From positions 1-38,823 of the forward strand of contig CAIYGK010000595.1 of the NCBI GenBank assembly GCA_903925725.1: DNA of 38,823 bases, in the 5' to 3' direction. This document shows positions 26,213 to 34,749 of this stretch, piece after piece. The number at the start of each line of letters is the position of its first letter. Positions within the stretch are counted from its first letter, which is position 1. The notes below the pieces were generated by a model that worked only from the letters and a program-made list of their open reading frames with translations, did not search any database and was not told where the DNA came from. Origin of the DNA: an uncultured beta proteobacterium (lineage in GTDB: Bacteria > Pseudomonadota > Gammaproteobacteria > Burkholderiales > Burkholderiaceae_C). The position numbers and the translations under genes are program-made.

Positions 26213-27010
26213 ATGCCCCAATTTGACGCCAACCTGTCCCTGCTTTATCCGGAGCTTGCTTTTCCGGACCGTTTTGCAGCGGCTGCCGGGGACGGCTTCA
26301 AGGCGGTGGAATTCCTGTTTCCCTACGCATGGGAAGCGCGCGACATTGCGGCTCGCCTTGAGGCACATGGTTTGCAGCAGGTGCTGTTCAACGCCCCACC
26401 CGGCGACTGGGACGCCGGCGATCGCGGTCTGGCATGCTTGCCAGGGCGTGAGGCCGAGTTTCGGTTGGGGATTCATCAAGCTCTGGACTATGCCCAGACC
26501 CTGGCCTGCCCGCGCCTGCACGTGATGGCCGGCCTGATACCGGACGGTTCCAGCTTTGAATCGTTGCGCCCGGTCTATGTGGGCAATCTGAGCTGGGCCG
26601 CGCAGCAGGCGGCGGCCCGCGGCATTGAACTGTTGATCGAGCCCATCAACACGCGTGACATGCCGCGCTACTTCCTGAACCGGCAGCAGCAGGCGCACGC
26701 AGTTGTTGCCGAAGTTGCGGCGCCCAATCTGATGGTGCAGATGGACCTGTACCACTGCCAGATCGTGGAGGGCGACCTTGCCACCAAACTGCGCCAGTAC
26801 CTGTCAGGTGGCAGGGTTGGCCACATCCAGATTGCCAGCGTGCCGGAGCGTCATGAACCCGACAACGGTGAGTTGAACTACCCGTACCTGTTTTCGCTAC
26901 TGGACGAACTGGGTTACAAAGGCTGGGTCGGTTGCGAGTACCGGCCAGCCAGAGGGATGGAGCCGGGCGGCACCTCGGCCGGGCTGAGCTGGCTCAAGCC
27001 CTGGCTTTGA
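26213..27010 (+). CDS. hyi: Hydroxypyruvate isomerase family protein (Hyi/OtnI)
   Basis: The protein has 265 residues in an AP-endonuclease-2-type TIM barrel. Metal-binding residues of the family are seen in LLIEPIN (Glu), QMDLYHCQ (Asp, His), HIQIAS (His) and GCEYRP (Glu). The start, [11 protein letters not shown], is typical of Hyi. The enzyme interconverts hydroxypyruvate and tartronate semialdehyde; the close relative OtnI isomerises 2-oxotetronates. Tartronate semialdehyde is the product of the aldolase at 13129, whose operon lacks a reductase, so a functional link across 11 kb is possible. It is divergent from aroD (158-base gap) and convergent with the TRAP genes. Confidence 0.88.
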   Translation: MPQFDANLSLLYPELAFPDRFAAAAGDGFKAVEFLFPYAWEARDIAARLEAHGLQQVLFNAPPGDWDAGDRGLACLPGREAEFRLGIHQALDYAQTLACPRLHVMAGLIPDGSSFESLRPVYVGNLSWAAQQAAARGIELLIEPINTRDMPRYFLNRQQQAHAVVAEVAAPNLMVQMDLYHCQIVEGDLATKLRQYLSGGRVGHIQIASVPERHEPDNGELNYPYLFSLLDELGYKGWVGCEYRPARGMEPGGTSAGLSWLKPWL

Positions 27011-27019
27011 TTCTCCGCC

Positions 27020-28318
27020 TCAGTGCGTCACATAGCCCATGCTCTGCGGCAGCCAGAGCACGATTTGCGGGAACAGCGTCATCAGTAACAGGGACAGCAC
27101 CAGCAGCGCGGTGAAAGCCCAACCTTCGCGCACCATGTCCTTGAGCGGGATGCCGGTCAGGGCATTGGTGACAAACAGCAGCATGCCAAAGGGCGGCGTG
27201 ACCAGGCCGATCATCATGTTGACGACCACCACCACGCCGAAGTGAACCAGATCCACCCCCAGCAGCTTGGCGGTCGGGATCAGCATCGGTACAAACACCA
27301 GCAGCATCACCGAGACATCAATAAAACAGCCCAGCACCAGAAACACACCGTTGACCAGCAGCAGGAACTGCAACTGGCTCAACTGCAGGCCGCTGACCCA
27401 CAGCGCCAGCTGGTTTGGAATGCCTTCGGTGGCAAAGGCGTAATTGAGCAGATAGGCCGAAGCGATGATCATGGTGATGACGGCGCTGGAGCGCAGCGAC
27501 TCCAGCGTGACCGCAAACAGCGCCCTGGCTGAAAACGCGCGGTACACACCACCGGCGAGAATCAACGCGTGCAGGGCGGCCACGGCGGCGGCCTCGGTCG
27601 GCGTGAAGGCGCCGCTGTAAATGCCTGTCAGCAGGACCACTGGTAAGGTCAGCGGCAGCAGGCCGCGCCCCACGATGCCGGGCAACTCGCTGGCGCTGAT
27701 CGGATCGTCCTTTGGCATATTGCGATGCGTTGCGATGAGGTGCACGCCCAGCATCAGGAGTGCGGCCATCAACAGACCCGGCAAGACACCACCCAGGAAC
27801 AGGGCGCCAACCGACGTGCCCGATACCAGTGCGTAGATCACCATCGGTATTGACGGCGGAATGATGGGGCCTATGGTGGCGCCAGCCACCACGACGGCTG
27901 CGGCAAAGCCGGGTGAGTACTGCGGCTTCTTCAGCATCTGGCGGATCGAGACCAGGCCCGGACCCGCGGCGTCGGCAATCGCGCTGCCGCTCATGCCGGA
28001 AAAAATCACGCTCACGACGATGTTCACTTGTGCCAGGCCGCCGCGCATGTGCCCGACCAGCACGCGCGAGAGTTGGAACAGCCTCTCGCTGATGGAGCCG
28101 GCATTCATCAGGTTGGCGGCAAACACAAATAGTGGAACCGCCAGCAGCACGTAGCCGCTGTACAGGCCGTTCAGTATCTGTTCTGCCGCCAGCCCCAGGT
28201 CCTGCCCCTTGACGATCAGGTAGGCAATGCCGCTGGCCAGCATGGCAAAAGCGATCGGTGCACGCAGCAGCATACCGGCCACCAGCACGACCAGGAGCGT
28301 GATCAGGGCGTTGCTCAC
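27020..28318 (-). CDS. dctM: TRAP transporter large permease, DctM subunit
   Basis: The protein has 432 residues, almost entirely hydrophobic, with about 12 or more membrane segments. GMSGSAIADAAGPG and IGPIIPPSIPMV are strongly typical of DctM, as is the late GLVTPPFGMLLF. It is the ion-coupled channel of the TRAP importer and takes solute from the DctP receptor. It overlaps the DctQ gene by 4 bases (ATGA). The substrate is set by DctP and is unknown. Confidence 0.95.
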   Translation of the reverse strand: MSNALITLLVVLVAGMLLRAPIAFAMLASGIAYLIVKGQDLGLAAEQILNGLYSGYVLLAVPLFVFAANLMNAGSISERLFQLSRVLVGHMRGGLAQVNIVVSVIFSGMSGSAIADAAGPGLVSIRQMLKKPQYSPGFAAAVVVAGATIGPIIPPSIPMVIYALVSGTSVGALFLGGVLPGLLMAALLMLGVHLIATHRNMPKDDPISASELPGIVGRGLLPLTLPVVLLTGIYSGAFTPTEAAAVAALHALILAGGVYRAFSARALFAVTLESLRSSAVITMIIASAYLLNYAFATEGIPNQLALWVSGLQLSQLQFLLLVNGVFLVLGCFIDVSVMLLVFVPMLIPTAKLLGVDLVHFGVVVVVNMMIGLVTPPFGMLLFVTNALTGIPLKDMVREGWAFTALLVLSLLLMTLFPQIVLWLPQSMGYVTH

Positions 28319-28785
28319 AAATGGTTCCGCCAGTCGCGGCCCAGCAGTCTGAAAATGCGCCAGGCATAACGCAGCACCAGTGCGATCAGGAAGAAGGCAA
28401 AGGGAGCGAAGACCCAGTTGAAGGGCAGACCCAGAACCGGTGTCGACTCCCGTCGCATGAAATGGATGTAGTCGAGCGATCCTGGCAGGCCCCAGGCTGC
28501 CAGTACACCAATCAGGGCACAGGCCGCCATTGCCATGCCACGTTGCAACGGTGGTGTCGCCTTCTGGTAGAGCAGGTCAAAGGCGACGTTTTCCTTGTCA
28601 CTGCAGACCAGTGCCGCACCCCAAAGAATGGCCCACAAATACAGGATGACCGCCGCCTCGTCGGTCCACGCCAGCGGTTGGTTGAAGGCAAAACGTGCCA
28701 CTACTTGCACCACGAAAACCAGAAACAGCAGGGCAAACAGCAGGACGCCGATGGCATTGGCTGCGCCGCGCAACAGTTTTAGCAT
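28315..28785 (-). CDS. dctQ: TRAP transporter small permease, DctQ subunit
   Basis: The protein has 156 residues with four hydrophobic segments and the family motif around W41 (NQPLAWTDEAAVILYLWA). DctQ is the small membrane partner that stabilises DctM. It lies 8 bases after the dctP stop and overlaps dctM, so all three form one P-Q-M transcript. Confidence 0.92.
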   Translation of the reverse strand: MLKLLRGAANAIGVLLFALLFLVFVVQVVARFAFNQPLAWTDEAAVILYLWAILWGAALVCSDKENVAFDLLYQKATPPLQRGMAMAACALIGVLAAWGLPGSLDYIHFMRRESTPVLGLPFNWVFAPFAFFLIALVLRYAWRIFRLLGRDWRNHL

Positions 28786-28793
28786 GGCGGCAA

Positions 28794-29801
28794 TCAGCGG
28801 GTCGCGTTGATGCGCTCCAGCAATCCTTTAGGCCAGAGCCTGGCGTATTCGGATTGCAGGTAGGTGGCTTGCACCGACTTGCGGAAGGCGTCCAGGTCGG
28901 GTGTGGTGATGCTCAGGCCTTGGCCCTTGAAGTAGCTGATCAATTCTTTCTCGTCCGCGATGCGGTTCTCGTTGTTGTAGCTGGCAGCGGCTTGGGCTGC
29001 GCTCCTGAGCTTGTTCCTTTGTTCCGTGCTCAGGATGTCCCAAAGCTTGTTCGAAACACCAATGAAAAGCACGTCCACCAGATGGCTGGTGAGTGTGATC
29101 TGTTTGGTGACCTCGTAAAACTTGGCGCTTTTCACGGTGGGCAGCGGGTTGTCTTGGGCGTCGATGGTGCCGGTGCGCAGACCCATGTAAACCTCGCCAA
29201 ATGCCAGTGGCGTCGGCGTGGCGCCCAGCGCTTCGCCCAGAAACAGCCACTCCTTGCTGCCCGGCATGCGCAGCTTCACGCCCTTGAGGTCCGCCGGCAT
29301 GTTGACTTTGCGCATGTCGCGCAGGTTGAGCTGGCGTGTGCCGTAGTAAATGGGTGCCAGCACCGTGATGTCCATTTTCTGACTGACCAGCTTGAACAAT
29401 TCTTCGCCAATCGGCCCATTGAACACCTTCATCAGGTGCGCCGGGTCGCGGATGATGTAGCCGGCCGTGAAGATCGAAAATTCGCTCACCAGTTTGGCAA
29501 TGTCGAAGGCGGAAATGGTTGTCATTTCCAGGTTGCCGCGCGCCATGGCGACCGGCTCCGCACCCTGCTTGAAGAGGGACGCGTTCAGGCTGATCTGCAC
29601 ATCAAACTGCCCCGGAAGTGACTTCTCCAGTTGTTCCTTGAATACCGTCCACATCCGTGCGTGCCAGTCATCCGGAACAGCTGGCGTAGAGATGCGCAGT
29701 GGCCTTCGCGCCTGCGCCAGAATATGCTGGCTGGCCAGGCAAGAAGCTGCCGCCAGAGCCAGGCAGTGACGTCGCCGGAGCTGAAAATTTCTGTCGTTCA
29801 C
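28794..29801 (-). CDS. dctP: TRAP transporter solute-binding protein, DctP subunit
   Basis: About 335 residues. The N-terminus QLRRRHCLALAAASCLASQ is an export signal, possibly twin-arginine, cleaved near AQA. Family landmarks in the mature protein include LKGVKLRMPG, with the Arg that pairs with a substrate carboxylate, and VYMGLRTGTIDAQDNPL. The ligand is most likely an organic acid. No ATG fits: the frame runs on to 29918, overlapping the divergent lipase gene. I chose GTG 29801, which has GGATT upstream and leaves a normal signal peptide. The start remains uncertain by some residues. Confidence 0.85.
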   Translation of the reverse strand: MNDRNFQLRRRHCLALAAASCLASQHILAQARRPLRISTPAVPDDWHARMWTVFKEQLEKSLPGQFDVQISLNASLFKQGAEPVAMARGNLEMTTISAFDIAKLVSEFSIFTAGYIIRDPAHLMKVFNGPIGEELFKLVSQKMDITVLAPIYYGTRQLNLRDMRKVNMPADLKGVKLRMPGSKEWLFLGEALGATPTPLAFGEVYMGLRTGTIDAQDNPLPTVKSAKFYEVTKQITLTSHLVDVLFIGVSNKLWDILSTEQRNKLRSAAQAAASYNNENRIADEKELISYFKGQGLSITTPDLDAFRKSVQATYLQSEYARLWPKGLLERINATR

Positions 29802-29859
29802 GGAATCCAATCGTATCGCGAACGTGGCATGATACGCGACCACGGTCGCCCGATTCACG

Positions 29860-30702
29860 ATGAATACCGAAAGCACGCTCTCCACTTTTGTTGCCGTTGA
29901 TGGCGACAATCTTGCCATTCAGGACTGGCCACTGGAAGATGGACAGCCGATGCGTGGCGTCGTCCTGTTGGTGCATGGTCTGGGCGAACACGCCGGACGT
30001 TATGACCACGTAGCACGCCGGCTCAACAGCTGGGGTTTTGCGGTGCGTGGCCCGGACCAGTACGGTCACGGTGAGTCCGGTGGTGCGCGCGGTGGCTTGC
30101 CCACGGCGCATCGGCTGCTTGACGATCTGGCCGACATTGTTGACAGCACGCGTCTGCGCATGAACGCGAAGACGCCCCTGATATTGCTCGGACACAGCAT
30201 GGGTGGCCTGGTGGCAGCGCGTTTTGTTTCGCTGGCCATGCGGCCAGTTGAGGCGCTGGTGCTGTCGTCGCCGGCCCTGGACCCGGGCTTGAGCGCTTTT
30301 CAGAAATTACTTGTTTCGGTGCTGCCGAAAATTGCACCTGACCTGCGCGTTGGCAATGGGCTTGATCCTTCCATGATCTCGCATGACCCGGCGGTTGTCG
30401 CCGCTTATCGATCCGACAAATTGGTGCACGACCGCATTTCAGCGCGGCTTGCGCGCTTTATTGCCGATGACGGGCCAGCTACTGTGGCGCTGGCGCCGAA
30501 CTGGAAAGTGCCAACGCTCTTGCTTTATGCCGGAGCCGACAAGCTGGTCAACCCGGCCGGTAGCCGCGCCTTTGCGGCGGCGGCGCCCAAACAGGTCGTC
30601 ACGGCACACTGCTTTGAGACGCTTTACCATGAGATATTCAACGAGCTCGACGCCGAGCCGGTTTTTGCCGCGCTCAAGGCTTGGCTGGACGCGCGTTTTT
30701 AG
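29860..30702 (+). CDS. Alpha/beta hydrolase, monoacylglycerol lipase-like
   Basis: The protein has 280 residues with the catalytic triad S113 (GHSMGG), D227 (YAGADKLV) and H257 (LYHEIFNE). The oxyanion region is VHGLGEHAGRY and GPDQYGHGES follows, both typical of monoacylglycerol lipase/lysophospholipase L2 proteins. It should hydrolyse monoacylglycerols or similar esters. There is no signal peptide, so it is cytoplasmic. It is divergent from dctP with about 58 bases between the starts, so promoters of the two may overlap. Confidence 0.88.
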   Translation: MNTESTLSTFVAVDGDNLAIQDWPLEDGQPMRGVVLLVHGLGEHAGRYDHVARRLNSWGFAVRGPDQYGHGESGGARGGLPTAHRLLDDLADIVDSTRLRMNAKTPLILLGHSMGGLVAARFVSLAMRPVEALVLSSPALDPGLSAFQKLLVSVLPKIAPDLRVGNGLDPSMISHDPAVVAAYRSDKLVHDRISARLARFIADDGPATVALAPNWKVPTLLLYAGADKLVNPAGSRAFAAAAPKQVVTAHCFETLYHEIFNELDAEPVFAALKAWLDARF

Positions 30703-30709
30703 AACTTGC

Positions 30710-30733
30710 GGGACAGATCTTTAGCTCTGTCCC
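30710..30733. repeat. GGGACAGA hairpin, possible REP-like element or terminator
   Basis: GGGACAGA and TCTGTCCC form a perfect 8-bp stem around an 8-base loop, between the convergent lipase and ABC permease genes. There is no T run, so it is not a classical terminator. The sequence resembles short GGGACAG palindromes scattered between genes in some Burkholderiales genomes; that is from memory and not testable here, since only one copy is in the window. Confidence 0.5.
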
Positions 30734-30756
30734 CAACTGATAACGGGATGTTCAGT

Positions 30757-31584
30757 TCACAACTTTTCAGTCTCACCCGAGCGCGGTTGCCACTTCATCA
30801 GGTGCTTCTCGATCCGCCCTACCGCTTCATCCAGCACCAGCGCAAAGGCGGTCAGCACCAGAATGCCCGCCATCACGGTGTTGATGTCAAAGCTGCCTTC
30901 GGCCTGCAGGATCAGGTAACCAACCCCTTGGCTGGAGCCCAGGTACTCGCCGACCACGGCACCCACAAACGCGAGTCCAACCGAGGTGTGCAGCGAGCTG
31001 AAAACCCAGCTGGTGGCACTGGGCAGATAGACCTGACGCAGCAACTGACGCTGACTGGCGCCCAGCATCCGGGCATTGGCCAGCACCACCGGGCTGACCT
31101 CCTTGACGCCCTGATAGACGTTGAAGAACACGATGAAAAAAACCAGCGTCACGCCCAGCGCTACCTTGGAGCCCATGCCCAGACCAAACCAGACTGAAAA
31201 GATCGGCGCCAGGATGATGCGCGGCATGGCGTTGAAGGCCTTGATATAGGGCTCCAGCAGGGCCGAGGCCATCGGTGCGAGCGCCAGCCACAAGCCGCCC
31301 GCCAGTCCCAAGGCGGAGCCGACGGCAAACGCCATCAGTGTTTCTGTCAGCGTGATGCCCAGGTGCTGGTAAATGTCGGCGTCGCGCACAAACCACGACC
31401 AGACCCGGGCAAAGATCTTCAACGGCTCGCCAAAGAAGAAGGCGGCCTGGCGCTCGTCGGCAAACATCATGGGCGGTATCAGCCCGGGCAGGGTCATCAG
31501 GTGCCAGAACAGAAACAGGGCCAGCAGCAGCCCGATTTGCCAGAACCACAAGGTTTGGCTGCGCGGTTTGATCAGTTTCCACAT
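30757..31584 (-). CDS. ABC transporter permease (NitT/TauT/SsuC type)
   Basis: The protein has 275 residues with about six membrane segments and the EAA loop typical of SsuC/TauC-like importers (ANARMLGASQRQLLRQVYLPSA). This loop docks on the ATPase. It is the last gene of a binding protein-ATPase-permease operon on the minus strand. Imported compounds in the family include sulfonates, nitrate, taurine and pyrimidine precursors; the sequence does not decide. Confidence 0.92.
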   Translation of the reverse strand: MWKLIKPRSQTLWFWQIGLLLALFLFWHLMTLPGLIPPMMFADERQAAFFFGEPLKIFARVWSWFVRDADIYQHLGITLTETLMAFAVGSALGLAGGLWLALAPMASALLEPYIKAFNAMPRIILAPIFSVWFGLGMGSKVALGVTLVFFIVFFNVYQGVKEVSPVVLANARMLGASQRQLLRQVYLPSATSWVFSSLHTSVGLAFVGAVVGEYLGSSQGVGYLILQAEGSFDINTVMAGILVLTAFALVLDEAVGRIEKHLMKWQPRSGETEKL

Positions 31585-31599
31585 AAGCGTCTGCCGTCC

Positions 31600-32409
31600 T
31601 CAGGCAACCTGCAGTTGTTGCTGGTAGCCTTTGAGCACTTCATCGCGCAGCACCGACCAGATGGCTTTGTGCAGTTCGATGAAGCGCGCCGTCATCTTGA
31701 CTTCGGCCACGTCACGCGGGCGCGGGATGTCGATGACAAAATCACCAATCGGATGGCTGCCGGGGCCAGCGCTCAGAACCACCACACGGTCGCTCATGGC
31801 AATCGCCTCGTCCAGATCGTGCGTGATGAAGAGCACAGCCTTTTTCTTGGCTGCCCACAGCGTCAGCAACTCGTTCTCCATCAGTTGCCGCGTTTGAATG
31901 TCGAGCGCCGAAAACGGCTCGTCCATCAGGATGATGTCGGGGTCCAGCACCAGCGTTTGCGCCAGACTGACACGCTTGCGCATGCCGCCCGACATCTGGT
32001 GTGGATAGCGGTCGCCAAAGCCACCCAGGCCAACGCGGCGCAACCAGTCGTCCGCGCGGCTGCGCGCCTGCGCTGGCGAGACGCCCTGAAACTCCAGACC
32101 GGCCAGCACATTGCCCAGCGCGGTACGCCAGGGCATCAAACTCTCGGCCTGAAACATGTAGCCGGCTTGGCGGTTCAGTCCCTTGAGCGGCTGACCGAAC
32201 ACCGAAACCGAACCGGTGCTTGGCTCCAGCAGGCCGGCGCCGACGTTGAGCAGCGTGCTCTTGCCGCAGCCGGTTGGCCCGACCACGCTGACAAATTCGC
32301 CAGCACCAACAGTCAGGCTGACGTCCTGCACCGCCGTGTAGCGCTGGCCGGGGTCGTGCTTGCTGACAAAGGTGCAGGCAACGCCCTTGAGTTCAAGCGC
32401 GGCTGTCAT
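31600..32409 (-). CDS. ABC transporter ATP-binding protein (NitT/TauT/SsuB type)
   Basis: The protein has 269 residues with Walker [11 protein letters not shown]-loop FQAESLMPW, signature [12 protein letters not shown], Walker [12 protein letters not shown] and the switch His in ITHDLDEA. It energises the import complex. The ATG overlaps the stop of the solute-binding protein gene (4 bases) and the permease starts 15 bases after its end, so stoichiometric expression is likely. Confidence 0.93.
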   Translation of the reverse strand: MTAALELKGVACTFVSKHDPGQRYTAVQDVSLTVGAGEFVSVVGPTGCGKSTLLNVGAGLLEPSTGSVSVFGQPLKGLNRQAGYMFQAESLMPWRTALGNVLAGLEFQGVSPAQARSRADDWLRRVGLGGFGDRYPHQMSGGMRKRVSLAQTLVLDPDIILMDEPFSALDIQTRQLMENELLTLWAAKKKAVLFITHDLDEAIAMSDRVVVLSAGPGSHPIGDFVIDIPRPRDVAEVKMTARFIELHKAIWSVLRDEVLKGYQQQLQVA

Positions 32410-33431
32410 CCCTTGGGGTATTTGGCGTTGGCCTTTTTGACGAAGTCGTTGGTGTAGACCGCGTTCAGGTCCAATTTTGCAGCGGCCAGTTGATCGTCCA
32501 CGCTGGCCAGGGCCCGAAACGCCGTCTGCGCGCCCTTCTCGGGGATCATGCCGTCAGCAGACAGTGCGCCCTTGGCAGCCAGAAAGGCGTCGATGTAGAC
32601 CGCCCGGTCGCCCATCAGGAAACTCTCGGGGACCGTCTTGATGATGTCGGCAGCACCGGCTTTCTGAATCCACTTGTCGGCGCGTACGATGGCGTTCGCC
32701 AGTGCCTGCGTTGTATTGGGGTTGCTGTTGATGAAGGTTTGCATCGCGTACATGCACGCGGCCGGCATCGGACCACCGAATACTTTCTCCGACTCCGCGA
32801 CGACGCGTGTATCGGAGATGATCTTCAGGTCGCCGGAGCGCTGCAGCAGCGTGATGACCGGGTCCAGATTGCTCATGGCGTCGATCTGGCCGGCACGCAT
32901 GGCAGCTACCGCACCGTTGCCGGCACCAACACCAATGACGCTGACATCGCTCGGCTTGAGTCCGGCTTTGGCCAGCACGAAGTTGAGCATCACATTGGTC
33001 GAACTGCCGGGTGCAGTAACGCCGACTTTCTTGCCCTTGAGATCGGCGATGGTCTTGAAGCCAGCCATGGTTTTCGGGTTGATACCCAGCACAATCTGGG
33101 GCGCTGCGCCCTGCAGAACAAAGGCGCGCATGCGCTGGCCCTTGAACTGCATGTTGACCGTGTGCTCAAACGCACCCGAGACCACATCGGCGCTACCGCC
33201 CACCACGGCCTGCAAGGCGCGCGAGCCACCGGCGAAGTCGACGATGGTCACGTCCAGTCCCTCGGCCTTGAAATAACCCAGTTGCTCGGCGATGGTCAGC
33301 GGCAGGTAATAGAGCAGGTTCTTGCCACCCACGGCCACCGTGACCTTGGACTTTTCCAGGGCCTGCGCATGGGCCAAGTAAGGTAGTGTGGCGGCCAGCA
33401 CACCGCAGGCCAACAAGTGTCGTCTTTGCAT
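32406..33431 (-). CDS. ABC transporter solute-binding protein (NMT1/SsuA-like)
   Basis: The protein has 341 residues with an N-terminal export signal (MQRRHLLACGVLAATLPYLAHAQ). The mature part follows the NMT1/SsuA pattern: an aromatic-rich LLYYLPLTIAEQLGYFKAEG near the start, then LKGKKVGVT and GQIDAMSNLDPV. GAGGAG lies 8 bases before the ATG, a strong ribosome-binding site. The ligand is a small organic or inorganic anion, or possibly an amino-pyrimidine; I cannot choose. It is the first gene of the transport operon, 29 bases after the divergently named MFS gene, which is co-directional. Confidence 0.9.
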   Translation of the reverse strand: MQRRHLLACGVLAATLPYLAHAQALEKSKVTVAVGGKNLLYYLPLTIAEQLGYFKAEGLDVTIVDFAGGSRALQAVVGGSADVVSGAFEHTVNMQFKGQRMRAFVLQGAAPQIVLGINPKTMAGFKTIADLKGKKVGVTAPGSSTNVMLNFVLAKAGLKPSDVSVIGVGAGNGAVAAMRAGQIDAMSNLDPVITLLQRSGDLKIISDTRVVAESEKVFGGPMPAACMYAMQTFINSNPNTTQALANAIVRADKWIQKAGAADIIKTVPESFLMGDRAVYIDAFLAAKGALSADGMIPEKGAQTAFRALASVDDQLAAAKLDLNAVYTNDFVKKANAKYPKG

Positions 33432-33460
33432 GGGTTTGTCTCCTCTATGGCGGGCTCACA

Positions 33461-34624
33461 TCATACTGCGCGAGCCTGTTGGCTCCGGAGCCACAACAGC
33501 GAGGCGGCGATCAGGCTCACAGGCACCAGGGAACCGTAATTGAGCCAGGTCCAGCCACTGGTGGTGACCAGTACGCCGGACGAGAAGGAACTCAGGGCCA
33601 GGGTCGCAAAAACCGTGAAATTGAGCGCTCCCTGGGCCTTGTCTTTTTCCTCGGCGCTGTAGGTTTGCAAGGACAGCGTGGTGCTGCCGGTGAAGAGAAA
33701 ATTCCAGCCCACGCCGAGCACGAACAGGGCGACCAGAAACTGTTGCAGTTCCACGCCGGACAGCGCAATGGCGATGCACAGGGCATTGAGGGCCAGACCG
33801 ACGCTCATGATCGGCAGGGTGCCAAAACGCTTGATCAGATGGCCGGTGAAGAAGCCGGGCGCGAACATGCCGATCACATGCCACTGCAACACCAGCGCGG
33901 CGTCGGAAAACGGCAGGCTGCACTTTTGCATGGCCAAGGGTGTGGCGGCCATCAGCAGGTTCATCACGCCGTAGCCCAAGGCGCCTGCAGCCGCTGCCAC
34001 GATGAACGCGGGCTGTCTCATGATCTGTGCCAGCGGTCGGCCGCCGCTGACCTGTTTCTTGAGTGGCGCTGGCGCGAACTCGATGAAGGACAGGACGGTC
34101 ATGGACAGCAGGGCGACCACGCAAAGGGCCAGGTAGGCGCCGGCAAACGGGGTGCTGACGATGGTGCGGGTCTGCTGCGCCAGATTGGGTGCGATCACGG
34201 CGCCGATCAGGCCACCTGCCAGCACCAGGGAAACCGCTTTTTCGCGCCAGGCCGGCAAGGCCAGTTCTGCCGCGGCAAAACGGTACAGATTGGCGTTGGC
34301 GTTGTAGTAGCCGGCCAACAGCGTGGCGCTGCACAGCAGCCAGAAGTTCTTGTTGACCGCAGCATAAGCGCACAGCAGACAGGCCCCCAGGACGATCAGC
34401 AGACCCAGTTGAAACGAGATTTTGCGCCCGAAGCGTTCCTGTGTTTTGGCTACCAGTCCGGTGGAAAGGGCGCCACCCACCACATAAGCCATGACCGGTA
34501 GCGTGGCCATCCAGCCCAGTGGCGCCAGGCTCAGACCCACCAGGCCGTTGATGGCGATGAAGGTGATATTGTTTGTCAGAAAAAGCCCCTGACAAATGGT
34601 GAGCAACCAGAGGTTTCGGTTCAT
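33461..34624 (-). CDS. MFS transporter
   Basis: The protein has 387 residues with about 12 membrane segments. A motif-A-like loop is present (GLVAKTQERFGRKIS), and the second half has the matching GHLIKRFG. The overall style is that of drug/metabolite-type MFS_1 carriers, but the substrate is not identifiable. Its ATG at 34624 lies about 10 bases from an FNR-like box shared with the divergent ubiU gene, so it could respond to oxygen too. It runs in the same direction as the ABC importer, with 29 bases between. Confidence 0.88.
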   Translation of the reverse strand: MNRNLWLLTICQGLFLTNNITFIAINGLVGLSLAPLGWMATLPVMAYVVGGALSTGLVAKTQERFGRKISFQLGLLIVLGACLLCAYAAVNKNFWLLCSATLLAGYYNANANLYRFAAAELALPAWREKAVSLVLAGGLIGAVIAPNLAQQTRTIVSTPFAGAYLALCVVALLSMTVLSFIEFAPAPLKKQVSGGRPLAQIMRQPAFIVAAAAGALGYGVMNLLMAATPLAMQKCSLPFSDAALVLQWHVIGMFAPGFFTGHLIKRFGTLPIMSVGLALNALCIAIALSGVELQQFLVALFVLGVGWNFLFTGSTTLSLQTYSAEEKDKAQGALNFTVFATLALSSFSSGVLVTTSGWTWLNYGSLVPVSLIAASLLWLRSQQARAV

Positions 34625-34632
34625 GTATTTGC

Positions 34633-34646
34633 TTGATTTTGCTCAG
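34633..34646 (+). promoter_or_regulatory. FNR/ANR-like box upstream of ubiU
   Basis: TTGAT-TTTG-CTCAG matches the FNR consensus TTGAT-N4-ATCAA at 8 of 10 positions. A -10-like TGTAAA lies at 34667-34672, giving a start near 34679 and placing the box centre about 40 bases upstream, near the -41.5 position used by class II FNR-activated promoters. The match is imperfect, so this is a prediction. Confidence 0.5.
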
Positions 34647-34673
34647 GGAGTGCGCTCCATTTTCGCTGTAAAC

Positions 34674-34686
34674 TTCATGACATGAA
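34674..34686. promoter_or_regulatory. Perfect palindrome TTCATGACATGAA near the predicted ubiU start site
   Basis: A 13-base perfect inverted repeat with a single central base (TTCATG-A-CATGAA) overlaps the predicted transcription start. It could be an operator for an unknown regulator or a small hairpin at the 5' end of the mRNA. No protein family can be assigned. Confidence 0.4.
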
Positions 34687-34749
34687 ATTTTGTCTGCTTT
34701 ACAGGGCAGGCAGCGACATACCCGCTGTGGTGTGGTTCAATCCCAAAGC

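Noticed and set aside
33386-34501. A 371-codon plus-strand frame opposite the second MFS gene
   Set aside because: Gln/Gly/His-rich, with no hydrophobic pattern or motif, while the opposite strand encodes an obvious 12-segment transporter.
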